Positions 11,319 through 23,200 of a stretch of DNA of 64,000 nucleotides are shown here, piece after piece; the first letter of the stretch is position 1; each line of letters begins with the position of its first letter. The DNA is taken from contig NGZR01000006.1 of NCBI GenBank assembly GCA_002197995.1, positions 2,221,001-2,285,000 on the forward strand. The letters are read 5' to 3'. Source of the DNA: Gaeumannomyces sp. JS-464. Taxonomy: Eukaryota > Ascomycota > Sordariomycetes > Magnaporthales > Magnaporthaceae. The translations under genes were made by a program, and so were the position numbers. Below the pieces are notes generated by a model. That model worked only from the letters and a program-made list of their open reading frames with translations. It did no database searches and was not told the DNA's origin.

Positions 11319-11333
11319 TTAGCGCATCGTTAC
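10805..11333 (-). pseudogene. X2 gag, C-terminal part with CCHC zinc knuckle
   Basis: The minus strand continues the gag begun at 25190 and interrupted by LINE2. It reads AKFLARWDRERYAASAKDW.., a Leu-rich helix region (ALIALLAAGVSPALQRKLHLE, LQAFLDLLRGFKG), then a linker with stops, then CFYCKKPGHYKRDC near 10965-11006. That is a perfect CX2CX4HX4C retroviral-type zinc knuckle. A basic Arg/Gly-rich tail follows. No protease, reverse transcriptase or integrase follows before the LTR, so this is a gag-only element. The same order is present in X1. It must have depended on another element's enzymes. The frame contains stops and is not functional. Confidence 0.75.
11319..11333. repeat. Left target-site duplication of LINE2
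   Basis: ttagcgcatcgttac, repeated exactly at 24867-24881 (15 bp). Confidence 0.9.
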
Positions 11334-11519
11334 TTTCCTCGAATTCACCAATTTTTGGCATTGCGCTATTAGTGCACATTGCCAAATTGCATACAAATCT
11401 TTAACACCCGCCAATTAGCGACTTAACACTAATAACCACGCCCGTTAACGGCGCTAGCGACGGTAATATGCCGTTGCTAACAGCCCCCTTTTCGGCTAAT
11501 AAAGTAACGCGCGCCCTTT

Positions 11520-13032
11520 TCGTCGGCCCTACGACCTGGAGGAACGCATCGCTGCCACCCGGGCCCCCCGCGCGTTAGCGCACCCGATTACGCCGTTCCC
11601 GTTGCGGAATTAGCAACACCTAATAGGGCCCGATTAGGGCCAGGAAGGCTCCCACGACGGCAGCACCGGCATAGGTGCCCCTCCCCCCTTCCCCTAACGC
11701 CGGCGTACGCGCCCACCTGTCGGGTCGGCCGCGGCGGCCGCGGAGGAAATTATTGCGAGTTATAGCCGCAAATAATAACAAACGGCCTTAATTTGCGCCA
11801 CGCTAGCCCGATTTATCGACGCCGGCATTGCTTCTTTTCCGGCGGAAGCAATCCCCGAAATTAACGGCTGGAAAGATTGCTTTATTAACTACGCCAAATA
11901 AGCCCTTTTCGGTTTACCTACGCCGATTGAAAAGGAAAAAAGCTTATACGAGGCCCCGGAGCCCTCGCAACGCACGCCCCCGGCTATTTACGCGTCGGTG
12001 GCCCGGAAAGGCCACTAATAACCCTAATAACCCGCACAAGCTTTTCGGGGCCGTACGCCTTAAACTACCCGGGCACCCCGCCTATTAATAAGCTTTAAAG
12101 CCGACTTTCGGGTGTTTGTTAAAATCCCGGAAAAACGGCAGGCTTAGGCCAATTAACAAACGGGTTTTAGCATTCGCAAAGCCCTTACCGATAGCAAAAA
12201 CCTGCCGTTTACGACGGCCGACGTTTTGGAAGCGTACCGATCTTTTACCGGGTTCGTGTTAAAAGTAAAAACGGCCGATATTTAAAGCCGGCTTTTGCAG
12301 CACCGATCCGAATTAGGCCGTTTATATAACGCCGAAAGGATCGAAAAGCCCGAAATTTGGTATAATTACGTAATTTCCGGCTGTTTTACCTCCTTAACCA
12401 ACGGCTTTGGACAATGCGTCCCAATATCGGATAAATTGGTTCGAAAGGAAGTGGAAGCTTAAATAAGGCACAAACCGGTAAACGTTAAGCTTTTCGGGGC
12501 CGGCGTCGACTATTAAAAGCGTATATCGTGGATTATATCCCTTTATACGCAAATGGCCGGGTTTAAGCTTTAAAGGATCACTTTTTTCTTACGCCGCGTA
12601 TAACGATACCCGCTGGTTACCCAGCATACCCTTAGCTGCCACGGCTTTCACGTAGCTCGTAATTGCGCCCGGGCCGATAAATGCCTTCGGTGCGGGAAAA
12701 TAAACGACGACCGGCACGTATAACCGTGTACGGCCTTCCCGTAATGCGCGAACTGCTTAAGCCCGTATTTTGCTAACCACCCGAATTGCTTTATAAAGCC
12801 CGTACGGGTAAACGAAATGCTAAAGCACTTAACTTATAAGGAAAAAGGGGCTGTTAAAAGGTTAAGCGCATAAGCGCACCGGGCGGCGGTAAAAGCGGCG
12901 GAAGCCGCCGTTACCACCGCTACCGCCGCCGCTGCCGCTGCTACCGACGATACCCTTTTTGCAACCGCTATTATTACGGGCGGCTCCGCCGTAGTTATTA
13001 ATTTAACGGCAAACTTTGCGACCGTTACCGCT
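11520..13032 (+). pseudogene. LINE2 ORF1 remnant (gag-like), 5' part
   Basis: Homologous to LINE1 ORF1. It keeps one reading frame where LINE1 has lost bases, for example across EEIIASYSRK-stop-stop-QTALICATLARFIDAGIAS near 11740-11830 and across the LRRV-stop-RYP junction near 12590. The FVKIPEKRQA and NAERIEKPEIWYNYVISGC segments and the ADKCLRCGK knuckle remain legible. Many Gln codons are now TAA/TAG. The Ala-rich tail is interrupted by gypsy J and its remainder is at about 20240-20710. Confidence 0.75.
13028..13032. repeat. Left TSD of gypsy J
   Basis: ccgct, matching ccgtt at 20240-20244 with one C-to-T transition. Confidence 0.65.
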
Positions 13033-13460
13033 TATTACAATTAAAGGTTTGCTTTTAAGGTAGGGCACTTCGGGGGAGGGAAGGACAGTATCGCTAATTT
13101 GGTTAGCAAAAGAACACGTAATTTAAAAGGACAATTTAATTGCTTACCCTAAGGGATGCTTAGGAGCTAACTTAAGTTAATTAATGCCAAAGCCTTAGTT
13201 AAAGCTACTTAAAATAAAAGGAAATCCATTTTTTATATATACGCTGCTTTTTACCTTACGTTAGGTTAGATTTGTGGATTTATAATTTCGCTAACACAAA
13301 TTTAAAAATCCTTTTGGCTTTATAGATTTGTAATTCTTTTAACACAAATCCAAAAATCCAGCTGAGGTTATATAATTTTACGTGTCCGGGTACGAGGCAA
13401 GGGCACCGTTTAAAACCCTTTCCGTCCGGTCGTTTTAAGGCTTGCATATTGGTCGTAATA
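13033..13460 (-). repeat. 3' LTR of gypsy J
   Basis: 428 bp, nearly collinear with 19811-20239. On the plus strand it ends ggtcgtaata, followed by an internal ttaggtttccc run shared with other copies. Confidence 0.9.
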
Positions 13461-13559
13461 TTAGGTTTCCCTTTTTAAGCCAAATCTTTTTAGCCACGTT
13501 TTATCGCCCCGCCTTTTGTTAATAGTAAGTACTTTTTTTTTTTACCATTTCCTATCCCC

Positions 13560-14110
13560 CTTTTTGTTTTAACAAAATGTCCGGTCGGGTGCGAAAACGC
13601 CCTTTTGCGAAAAAGACCTTTTAACGTAAAAACCTGCTCGTTTAAATCGTTTTTTCTTTTGTTAAAATGCCTTTTTGCTTTTTCTATTACGAGGTTTTAA
13701 AACGTGAAAAGTGCGGGGCTTTTTTTTAGGATTCGTCGCGGTGCGTGGAGTGTTTTGGTCGAAACCGTTCGGGTTGCGACATTTTAAGCCTTTTTTTTAA
13801 ACAGCTCCGTTTTATCGGCCTGCAATACTAGCAAATAAAAGCGGAGGTCGAAACGGTAAAAAAAAAGCGTCGCGTTTTGGATAACGAACGCCGTGCTTTA
13901 AATAACAAGCTAAAGCGTTTACGAAAATAAAAAAAAATATAGTTCGAAAAGAAAATGCGTGTAATTCGTTATAAGATTAACGCTATGGAAAAGTTAAAAC
14001 GTGTCGAGCGGGAAAAGGCCGACCAAACGGCTCGCTAAGCTGCTTTGCAACCCGAGCTTTTCGTAGCTTTTACCGTTTTTCCCGACTAGTAAGCATTCGA
14101 AATTAATCCT
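13560..14110 (+). pseudogene. Antisense coding-like segment of gypsy J, basic coiled coil
   Basis: This lies on the strand opposite to gag-pol, between the polyprotein end and the 3' LTR. The clearest part, about 13860-14065, reads KRRVLDNERRALNNKLKRLRK, stops, FEKKMRVIRYKINAMEKLKR, then VEREKADQTAR. Stops sit where Gln or Trp codons would fit. The same motif (..KRLRKQKK..WFE+KMR.IRRGINA.EKL+RV+RE+A) is present in H (about 52100-52290), G (about 61300-61510) and I (minus strand, about 37240-37400). Repeated preservation of reading and similar position suggest a real ancestral ORF. The motif recalls the basic tail of fungal pogo-type proteins; that comparison is from memory. Function unknown. 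Confidence 0.5.
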
Positions 14111-14172
14111 AACCTAAACCTGCTTTCCTTTTTTAACCATGGTAAGTTGTAACTTTTTTAATAACTTCCTTA

Positions 14173-14244
14173 GGTTTTATAACGCATTAAGTGTGGCTTT
14201 GGTTTTTTCCTACCGAGGTTTCGGGTTCGAATCCCGGTATAACC
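14173..14244 (+). other. tRNA-like sequence inside gypsy J
   Basis: 72 nt that fold like a tRNA. The acceptor arms GGTTTTA and TATAACC pair at 6 of 7 positions. The T-stem is TCGGG/CCCGG with loop TTCGAAT at the canonical positions 54-60. A Pol III B box GGTTCGAATCC lies at 14224-14234. The D loop is ATTAAGT, with A14 and G19 in place. The anticodon stem is not canonical (loop about 8-10 nt), so the identity cannot be called. It is antisense to gag-pol, next to the antisense segment. It is probably a captured or tRNA-derived sequence rather than a working gene. Confidence 0.5.
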
Positions 14245-14499
14245 GTTTAAAGAAAAGTTTAACGATATCGAACTTTTTTTTTAAAACCTTTTTTTTTTAC
14301 TAACCTTTTTGTAAATGCTTTTGCCGGTATTCCGTTAGGGCTTTTTAACAATTTATAAAGTTGGTTCCTTTTTCCTACGTGTTTTCCTCGTAGCCGTACT
14401 TTTTCCATTTAATTAAATACTTTTTAGGCTTGTTTTTTTAGCTTATGGTTTAGGATTTTTTCGATTTCGTATTTTTATTTTAAATCGATTTTTATTAAT

Positions 14500-15900
14500 T
14501 TATTGCTTTTAAAGCCCGGTAGCGTTAATTTAAATAGGGAAATATAAAAAACCGGGTGGGATTTTATAATCGGCGGTAATTGGAATTTATAATTTACGTT
14601 TAAAACCTTTTTTAATACCTTAAACGGTTTTAGTTTTTTGTGGTTTAACTTATCGCTCGGTCGTTTTGTTTTAATATTTCGTTAAAAAAGATAAACGCTA
14701 TCCCTTTTTTTAAAAGTCGGTTTTTCGATCCTTTTTTTATTTGTTTAAATAGCTATGCGGTGCCGTAATTTTTTTAGCTTTATTTAAAAGTGTTTATGCA
14801 GTTTAATAAGCTCCGTTATTTGTATTTCCGCTGCTAAGGCATGTTTTCCTGCCTTAGGTTTTTTATACGCTGTAAGCGTAAACCCGTAATTCGCATAAAA
14901 CGGTGTAGTTTTTATGCTTTTATAAATTAAACTGTTATAAGCGAATTGGGCTATAAAAAGTAGTTATACCTAGTCGTTTTGTTTATAATTAACGTAATAA
15001 CGTAAATACTGCTTTATGGTTTGGTTTATCCGTTTTATTTATCCATTTATTTAAAAGTGGTAAGCTGTAAATAAAAAGTGCTTCGCTTTTAACCTTATTA
15101 TAAGCCTTTTTTAAAACTTGCTTATAAATAGCTTGTTTTTATCCGTAATTAAACGGTTCGACGTGCCGTATTCCGCTATTACGTGTTTAATAAAAACGTA
15201 CGCTAGTTCCGTAATATCGCTGCTTTTTTTATATGGTAAAAATAAAGCGTATTTGGTAAGCTTGTTTACTATTACTAATATATTATCGTATTTAACTCCC
15301 GTTATCGGCTTTTCGAATTAGGGAAATTTAATAACGAAGTTTATAGTAACTTTTTGCTATGTTTCGCTTAGCGCTGGCAATGGTTGCAAAAGCTCGTAAA
15401 ACTTATGCTTATTAGCTTTGTTTTTAACGCAGTTTTCGCAATTTTTTATTGCGTTTTGTACTTCGGCTTAAGTTTTTACGAACCCGTAATATTGTTATAA
15501 CCGTTTTTACGTTTTTTTTACGTTTTGGTAGCTATATGCCAATTGGTTATAAATTTGTTGGATTTTTTTTAGGGTTTAAACTTTTCCTTATCGGACCGTT
15601 TTAGCGAGTATTTTTTATACTAGGATTAAAAATCCGTTTGGTTTTTCCGTTAAAATTACCCGTGTTTTTTTAAATATTGCAATTTAATAATCCGGCCGTC
15701 GGTTTAAAGCATCCGCTTAGCCGTTTTTTAACCTTTTCCGGTATTTAATCCGGATGTTGTAATTTTGCAAAAACTCGCTTTAACGAATTTATCGTTTGTT
15801 TAGGTTTTTGCTAATAGTAAAGTATATTAGGTTTTTATGGTTTATATATATTATTACCTAATGTTTTGCTTTATAAAAATGCGGTCGCCATTTTTCGAAT
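14500..15900 (-). pseudogene. Gypsy J integrase and C-terminal block
   Basis: Minus-strand remnant of the enzyme that inserts the cDNA. From right to left: a zinc-binding CENC motif near 15430-15490; the core with RLITDKNKLFISK near 15100-15180 (equivalent to the second catalytic Asp block '..SDRG..F'); the AYH...INGQINRT stretch matching 'HPQTDGQTER'; and an IKSHPVFYIS block near 14545-14575, equal to the conserved 'HPVFHVSLL' end. Several stop codons interrupt it. Confidence 0.75.
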
Positions 15901-17300
15901 GCTCGGATAATTGTTAAAAGTTTTTATCGTAAATTTGGTAATTTAACTTAAATCCATTTAATTTTTGCGAAAAGAACGTACAAAGGTGCAACCGCTTTTA
16001 ATCGTTTCGTTATCCAAATTGGCCGCCGATCGCGTAATTCAACGCGTCGGTTTTAACCTCGAAAGGTTTTTTTTAGTTTAAAAATACTAATATTGGTTTT
16101 TTTAATACGGCGTTTTGTAATTGCTCGAAAGTTTTTTGTTTTTATTTTCCCAATGGAATTGGTAATTTTTTTAGTAAAATTCGTAAATAATATGGCGATT
16201 TTATTATAATTACGGATAAACCGTTTGTAAAAGTTTAAAAACTTTAAAAACTTTCGTATTTTCGTAACGTTTTTAAATATAAGCCATTTTTTAACTTTTT
16301 TAACTTTTTTAAGGTTTATGCAAACCTATCCAAATATAACCACAAACTTTAAAAAAGCGACTTTTTGCGAATGCTATTCGCATTTTTCCGGTTTAACGAA
16401 AAGCTTTGCATTAAACAGCTTTTAAAGCATTTTATATACGTGCTATTTATATTTTTCCATCGTTTTCGAAAAAATTAAAATATCGTTTAAATACGCGAGG
16501 ATAAAAATGTCGAAATATTCGCGTAATACGTGGTTAATTATCTTTTAAAACGTAACTAGCGCATTGGTAAACCTAAAGGTTATTACTAAAAACTTGTAAT
16601 ATTTAAGCTTTATTTTAAAAGCTGTAAGCCACTTTTGGCCCTTTTTAATCCGTATTAAATTATAAGCTTTCCGTAAATCCAAAACCGTAAAATATTAGGC
16701 TTTGCCGAGCTTATTTTAAAGCTTGTCGATAAAAGGTAAAAAATACCGATTTTTAATTGTAATTTCGTTTAATAGGCGGTAATCGATACATATTCGTTCC
16801 GTTTTATTTTTTTTTTTTTTATAAAATCCCGTATTTTATTAAAAAATCGGAAGGTTTAACGTGCCTTTTTCGTAAGTTTTTTTCTAACTGTTTTTTTAAC
16901 ACCTCCTATTATTAAAGGCTAAACTAATATAACTTTTGGTATTTAAGCTGCGTTTTTAGCTTAAATTTAATTTCTAAATTAAACGGTTTATATTCGGGAA
17001 ATACCGTTTTTAAGTTTTTCCGAAACAATTTTTCGTATTTATGGTATTTTTTCGAAACATTCGCGAGCCGTTTTTTAATGTTAATTAGGTCGTTTTAATC
17101 GCTTTCCGTTTTAAATAATCGCGTATTTATCAATGCTAAATGCAAAAGTAAATTGCCAAATCCTATTACCGTTATAACCTTTTTTTATTGCTTTTTATAT
17201 TTACGGTTTAAAGTTTGTAATTAGTAAACCGTTTTAATTATTTGTGGTTTTTCCTATTAAATTTAGCCGATAGCCCAATTTATTCGTAAATTGTTTTTCT
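15900..17300 (-). pseudogene. Gypsy J reverse transcriptase and RNase H
   Basis: Minus-strand remnant. The reverse transcriptase shows an IDYR.LNE..IKNRYF.L segment near 16740-16800. It also shows FILAYLNDILIFSKTM near 16460-16510, where Asn replaces the first Asp of the YLDD active-site motif as expected from RIP (GAC to AAC on the coding strand). RNase H follows with KPFEVKTDALNYAIGG near 16023-16075. Stops are scattered throughout. Confidence 0.8.
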
Positions 17301-18699
17301 TAAGCTAAAAAATTCCGAAAATTACATTTCTTTTTTTTATATTTAGCTCGTTTAATATAATAATAACGTTTTTCTTATTCCGGGTGCGTAATATTACTAG
17401 TTATGTTTTTTAATCGATTTATTTTTTATTATAAACGACGGGTATTTTTTTAACCGTTTTTAGTTAATACGGTTAGCGTTTCCGTTTCGTTAGGATTTTA
17501 TACCGTTTAACCGTTTATAGCGATATATAATCGCTTTATACTTTGCAATCGATTATTATTTTAATCTTTTTTTTTAATATTTTATCCGAAATGTTAATAG
17601 GTTATATAGTTAATTCGATTTTACTAATACGAAGGTTTTTATTTGTTTTTTTCTTTTTTATTCCGTGCTTTCCGTTCGGGTGGTTTTTTTAGTTTTTTAA
17701 TAAAAGGAATAAGTACCGTACGTTCGTTTTTTTATCCGGGTTAAACGGCACGTACGCTCGCGCGATTTTTTAATGTTAAATTTCCGCCTTTTGTGCTATA
17801 TGTTTTTTGCATTTCGCAATTTCGCATTTTTTTAATCGAGCATTTTAATAACGCATAGTATTAAATACCGTTCGCTAGGTTTAAAAACTGCGGTAAACTT
17901 GCCGATTCGGGCTGGTTTTTACCGTAGCAATTGGAATGCTAAATAAGGCTTAACTTTTAGCTTGCTTTTTAACTTTCGTAAAAAAAAATCGTATTTAAGC
18001 TTTGGTCGTAAATGTAATTTGCACTTTTCGTAAATGCATATTGCTTAAAAAAGGTACAAATATCCGAAATGTTTTATATTAATATTAAGGTGGTTTTCGG
18101 GTTTTAACGCAGCTTTTTTTTAGCTCGCTTACGTTATCGAACCGGTAATTAACGTATTTAACTTTTTAATAGTTGTTAAATTACGATAAAAGTTAGCCGT
18201 CGTTTTCGTTCGCTACGGTAGCGTAATATAACGGGTTATTTAAATGTTTTGGAATTTTAACGTTTTAAAAACATTCCGAAACGTCGAAAGGTGTAAAAGC
18301 GCGCTAATTTTCGCGAATTATAAGCGTAAAGGTTTCGCCGTTCGAACTTTTTGCTTGTTTTTAAAATTTGGCTGTTTTAAAAGTTTAACCGTTTCGGTTT
18401 AATTTAACGTCGGTATTAAAATTTTTCGACTTTTAAAAAAGGTGTGTTTAGTTTAAAGGCTTTTTTTTAAGCTTTTCCTTTTTTCGCGCTATTTGTTAAA
18501 ATTGCTCCTTTTTAAATCCCGCGAAAAGCGGTATTGTTTTTTTCCTTCGAATTTTTAAGCCCGGAAACGATCCGCTATTTTTTTTTGCTATCGTATTCGA
18601 GCCTCGTAGTTTTAAACATACAAATGCTTTGTGGTTTTCGAAAATACCATCCGGTAATTTCCTTATCGAATTGGTATATAACGCATAATTTATCGTAAT

Positions 18700-19800
18700 A
18701 ATTTGTTTAGTTAAACGCTATTTTAAAATATAATCCTTTTCGTATCGGGCTTTTTTACGTTCGCTAAAGGTTTGCTATTTGGCGGTTATTATTTCGCTAA
18801 AAGCAATTAACTTTTATATGGCTAATTTAGCCGCATTTAAAACACTTCCCGTTTTTCGGGTTTTATTTTTGCTTTTTTTATTACTTTTATTACTAATAAG
18901 CGGCTCCCGTATTAAAATTTATAAAGTTTAAATGCGTTTTATAAACCGTAATAGGTTACTATTTGGCTTTTTTTTGGTTAGCTTTATTATTTTATTTTAC
19001 ATTTTTAAAACTATATTTTTTTTTTATTATCGTTCGTATAGTTTATCGCTAATACGGATCGCGTTTTTAACGTAATTTGTAAAAAACTTCGGGCGATTTT
19101 ACTTCGCGAGTTTATTTTTTACGTTTTCGCGTAATTTATTATAAAAATGCAGTATTAACGTAGCGTCGTTTTAATTAAACTTAATGCTAATTTGTTAAAA
19201 GTTCGTTACGTATTTAACCGTAAACCTTCGCTATTTAAAAGCTAGCAAGTTTTTTTCGGCGATTCGGGTTTCGTCGATTATTTCGAACACTTTTTCGACT
19301 TTTTTTCCAAAAGTTTCGAAATTAGCGAAAATAAACTTAATAGCTTTTTGGCTATTTTTATACCTTTTAAAGTAATTATTTTAAATTAATTAAAACCATT
19401 TTTTTACCTTACCGTTTAGCTTGGTAATAGCGTAGGTAACCTTTTACTTTTCGCTTACGAATTGCTATTCGTAAAACTTAAAATAGCTTTTGCATTCGGT
19501 AAAAAACGTTTTAAGCTTTTCGTTTTTTTTTTCGTAAAAATCCGGAAACGGGAATTTATACGTTCGAATTGCGATAAGTGCTTTAAAAAACACCAATTTC
19601 GCAGTAAATTGTTTTACTTTGGCTTAGCTTTTGGCGATTTCGGTTATTATAAGCTTAAAAAGGCTAGCCGTATTAGCTGCTTCGTTAAAGTCGTACTTAA
19701 CACCGTTAAAAGTAAAAACCGTAGTTTTTTCCTTTTTAGGCTTTTTATTACTGCTTGTTATAGCTGCATTATTTTCCTTTTAACGAAATACTAAACAAGA
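18700..19800 (-). pseudogene. Gypsy J gag with zinc knuckle
   Basis: Minus-strand counterpart of the gag piece in H (LKTFFTECKSYFKFYE..., 59677-59883). A CFKCG-stop-ISHIKVNC knuckle lies near 18800-18855 (CX2CX4HX4C with Gln to stop). Gag forms the particle and binds RNA. The region between about 17300 and 18700 is the gag-pol junction and presumably held the protease; I could not place its active site. Confidence 0.65.
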
Positions 19801-19810
19801 TTAGTTAAAA

Positions 19811-20239
19811 TGTTATAATTAAAGGTTTGCTTTTAAAATAAAGCATTTCGAAAAAGGGAAGGACAATATCGCTAATTTGGTTAATAAAAGAAATACGTAA
19901 TTTAAAAGGACAATTTAATTGCTTGTTTTAAAAAATGCTTAAAAGCTAACTTAAATTAATTAATACCGAAGTTTTAATTAAAATTACTTAAAATAAAAGG
20001 AAATCCATTTTTTATATATACGCTGCCTTTTGCCTTACGTTAAATTGGATTTATAAATTTGTAATTTCGCTAATATAAATTTAAAAATCCTTTTAGCTTT
20101 ATAAATTTGTGGTTTTTTTAATACAAATCTAAAAATCCAATTAGGGTTACGTAATTTTACGTGTTCGGGTGCGGGGCAGGGGCACCGTTTAAAACCCCTT
20201 TCGTCCGGTCGCCCTAAGGCTTATATACTGGTCGTAACA
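19811..20239 (-). repeat. 5' LTR of gypsy J
   Basis: 429 bp starting TGTTATAATTAAAGG and ending GGTCGTAACA. It is followed directly by the TSD ccgtt and the rest of LINE2. Confidence 0.9.
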
Positions 20240-23200
20240 CCGTTATTACTGCGGTTACCGTTATTACCATTAACAATACCGTTAATACAGCCGTTATCGC
20301 CGTTATTAACCTTACGGTTAATATTGTTATCGCCGTTACTCCAGCCATTTTTATCGCCGTTGCCACCCTCGCCGCCCTCGCCGTTATTTCCGCCGTTATA
20401 ATAAACCCGGCAAGCCCGCCGGCCTCGAAAGGCGTGGTTTGTACGGCTGGCAAAAAAAAGCACTTTGTTAAAAAACTTAAAGTTAGTTTTAACAACTAAT
20501 ACGAAGTACTGGCGGATATAAAACTAAACCTTTCCGAGCCCGAAAAGGCTATCGAAATAACCGGAAAACCCCCGGAGGAAACCGACGGTACCGCCGGCTA
20601 ATAATTTTAAAGCTAAAGCTTTTAATACACCAACGCCGCTTTTACGTATACCAATAGCTAACCGAATATAATAAACGCATGGTAATAAGGCCCGGCGCTC
20701 GGGGCTTCGCCTCGAACGCCGTGTTTTAACCGCCGTTTAAACGAACGTTTAACGTAGCTAAAAAGCGGGGGCTATTTTACTTTAACTATTTTAAAGCTAA
20801 AATATCGACGTGGTGCTAATGCAAAAGCCCCCTAACGCGTAAAAAGAAAAGCTTATGCTTTACACCCACTCGTTGTACGAGCTATTTATTCCGGTAAATA
20901 GCTAGTACGGCCATTAAACCAAGCCTTAAGTAATAATTTACGTACGGAAAAACCCGGGGTTTCGGCCCGTAGCGGACCGGCCGGCAAGCAACACCCGGGA
21001 TATCCTTTGGCTTACTATCGCCAGGTGCACTTTTGTTAACGTATATAAGCTTTTAAAAGACCTTTCGAAACCTTCGTTAAACTTTTTGCTACGTTAGCGC
21101 TTAACGGCAAAATGCATTATAACTAAGAACTTTAACGCAAAGTTTTCGGCGTGGAATCCAGCTAAAAGTAATAGGAATAAAAGCTAAAATATAACCTAAT
21201 GGGCTAATACTTATAACCTTTTTTTACTTACCAACCTAAGCTAACCTACGTATAACGATAAAGGCGTTTTGGATTTTACCTTTTCCAACGCCCTTTTAGC
21301 AATAACGGAAATCGACCTTTCGCTAGCAACCGATTCGAACCACCGCTTAATACGGATCGAAATTTTTAACCGTAATAACTTCGTTCCGGATTGCCGGCGT
21401 GTTACGCTACTAAACGATAAACTACCGTTTTTCGCAAAAGCGGTAGTAATAAAAGCCGGCAGTTTACTATTATTTATAAACCCAGGCATTGCGAATTACC
21501 TAAATAAAGCGGCTAAAGCATTAATAAACCTATTAAAAAATGCGTTAATAGCTTCGGCCGGGGGTTTAAAATTAAAAAAAAAAGCCAACCTTAATGGAAC
21601 GAAAAGTGCGCCAACGCTTAACGGGACTTTGCAAAGGCTATGGGAAACGGCGGGCCTTTTACGGCCGAAGCCCATGTTTTAAAAGCAACGGTTCGAACGG
21701 TTAAAAAACAGCTTTAAGCTAGCGTGTTAAAAAAAGTGGATTCCTCGAAAGCGTTATACCGTGCTGTAAAAGTGGCATAAACTTACACCCGCTATACGGC
21801 TTCCCCCGTTAAATATTAACGGGGAGGTTATAATAGCCCTAAAAGATAAAGCGAAAGTATTAAGCCGCAAAATCCTCCGTAGGTTTACGGCGGAGGACGA
21901 TTTATAAAAGGACCCGTTATAGCAAAAGGCTACCCAAAGGACCGCATAACTCCCGTGGGACCCCCACGTCCTTTTAAAGGAATGCCGGAAGTGCACCGTT
22001 AGCAAGGCAAACACGGCCCCGGGCGTCGACTCCCTAACGGTTAAGCTATTTATAATAGCGTGGCCGGCAATAGGGGAATACGTTAAGGCTTTTTTCGAGG
22101 CCTGCTTTAAAGCCGGGCACCACCCGGGCTTTTTCCGCACGGCGGAGGTGGTTATGCTAAAAAAAGCCGAATAAAACGGATATAACGGACCTAAAATCCT
22201 ACCGCCCGATAGCTTTGCTCCCGTGCTTAGGGAAAAAGCTAAAGCGGCTGGTGGTTTCGCGAATGGCGTTCCTCGCATTACAATACGGGCTTTTAGCTTC
22301 GTAATACGCCGGGGTTACCCCGAAAAAGGCCGCCATCGATTTAACGGCATGCGTGGCCCACGAGGTGGAACGGGCTTTTTAAAAACATAAAACGGCCGCT
22401 TTTATTACTATGGATATATAAAAGGCTTTTAACGCCGTATTTCGCCGAAAGCTTTTTTAAAAGCTTTTAAACTAAGGTTGGGATTTAACGTTAGTACGAT
22501 AGGTATTATTTTTTGCAAGAAATAGGGTGGTTAAAATGCGTTTGGAAAACGTTACGGCACCTTTTTTTTCCTCGAATTGCGGGCTGCTTTAAAGGTTACC
22601 GGCGTTACCGGTCCTGTTTATGCTTTATATGGCCGAAATCCTACCTAAAGCAAAAGCGGTTAAGTACGAATACGCGAACGATATAGGCATTTGCGTAACG
22701 GGTAGCACTTCGAAGGAGTGCTTTCGTAAAATAAGGGTAATAATAACGGAAATCCTCCGCTGGGGAAGGGCTAATAAAGTGGCTTTCGACCCGGGAAAGT
22801 GCGAGCTTATGCACTTTTTTAAGCGGAAAAATCCTATAACTTTAACGGTTACGGCAAAAGGCCTTACCATATAACAAACTACGGGAGCTTTACGGTGGTT
22901 AGGGGTTTTTTTTAACTAACGGTTTAATTTTAAAGCCCACGTTAATAATAGGGCTGCAAAAGCTTAAAGCGTTGCTAACCACTTTCGGAGGTTTACGAAT
23001 TTAATAGGGGGGATACCGGCATATTCGGTATATAAAACGGTTATAACGGTTATAATTCCTACGGCTTTATACAGGGCCGAAATGTGGTATAAAAGTAAAA
23101 CTAAACCATACCCGTATAAACCGGCATAATAGCAATTTATTCGCTAAGGCCATTTAATCGAACGGGTAAATAAAGCTTTAACCGCGTCCTTTTAAACAGT

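Larger units (their letters stand above)
11334..13032 (+). mobile_element. LINE2, 5' part, RIPed copy of the Tad-type LINE
   Basis: Parallel to 4370-6060 of LINE1, starting with the same ctcgaattcacc leader. C-to-T changes are common at CpA (cag to tag, caa to taa) and less so at CpT. The copy is cut at 13032 inside the Ala-rich part of ORF1 by gypsy J and resumes at 20240. Confidence 0.9.
13033..20239 (-). mobile_element. Gypsy J: complete Ty3/gypsy LTR retrotransposon, RIPed
   Basis: A 7.2-kb element on the minus strand with LTRs of about 428 bp that begin TATTACAA/TGTTATAA and end TAATA/TAACA (ancestral TGTTA...TAACA). Right to left it holds gag, reverse transcriptase, RNase H, integrase and the conserved HPVF-containing end block. 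Then comes an antisense coding-like segment and a tRNA-like sequence before the left (3') LTR. Same family as I, H and G. No frame is intact. Confidence 0.9.

Noticed and set aside
14142..14172. GTAAGT...TTAG resembling a fungal intron upstream of the tRNA-like sequence
   Set aside because: Not conserved in H at the same spacing and no coding frame on both sides.
15118..15321. 67-residue plus-strand ORF
   Set aside because: Lies antisense to the integrase of gypsy J and has no motif.
19462..19794. 110-residue plus-strand ORF in gypsy J, with a homologue at 59731-60072 in H
   Set aside because: Antisense to gag; the minus-strand gag motif is clear and the plus frame is Lys/Phe-rich without features, so it is most likely a shadow.
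19790..19811. Primer-binding site next to the gypsy 5' LTR
   Set aside because: The sequence inside the LTR (minus strand ttttaactaatcttg) is RIPed and I could not match it to a tRNA or to self-priming with confidence.
20214..20495. Asn/Gly-rich or Thr/Ala-rich minus-strand ORFs
   Set aside because: Antisense of the low-complexity repeat at the LINE2/gypsy J junction; they span the LTR border.
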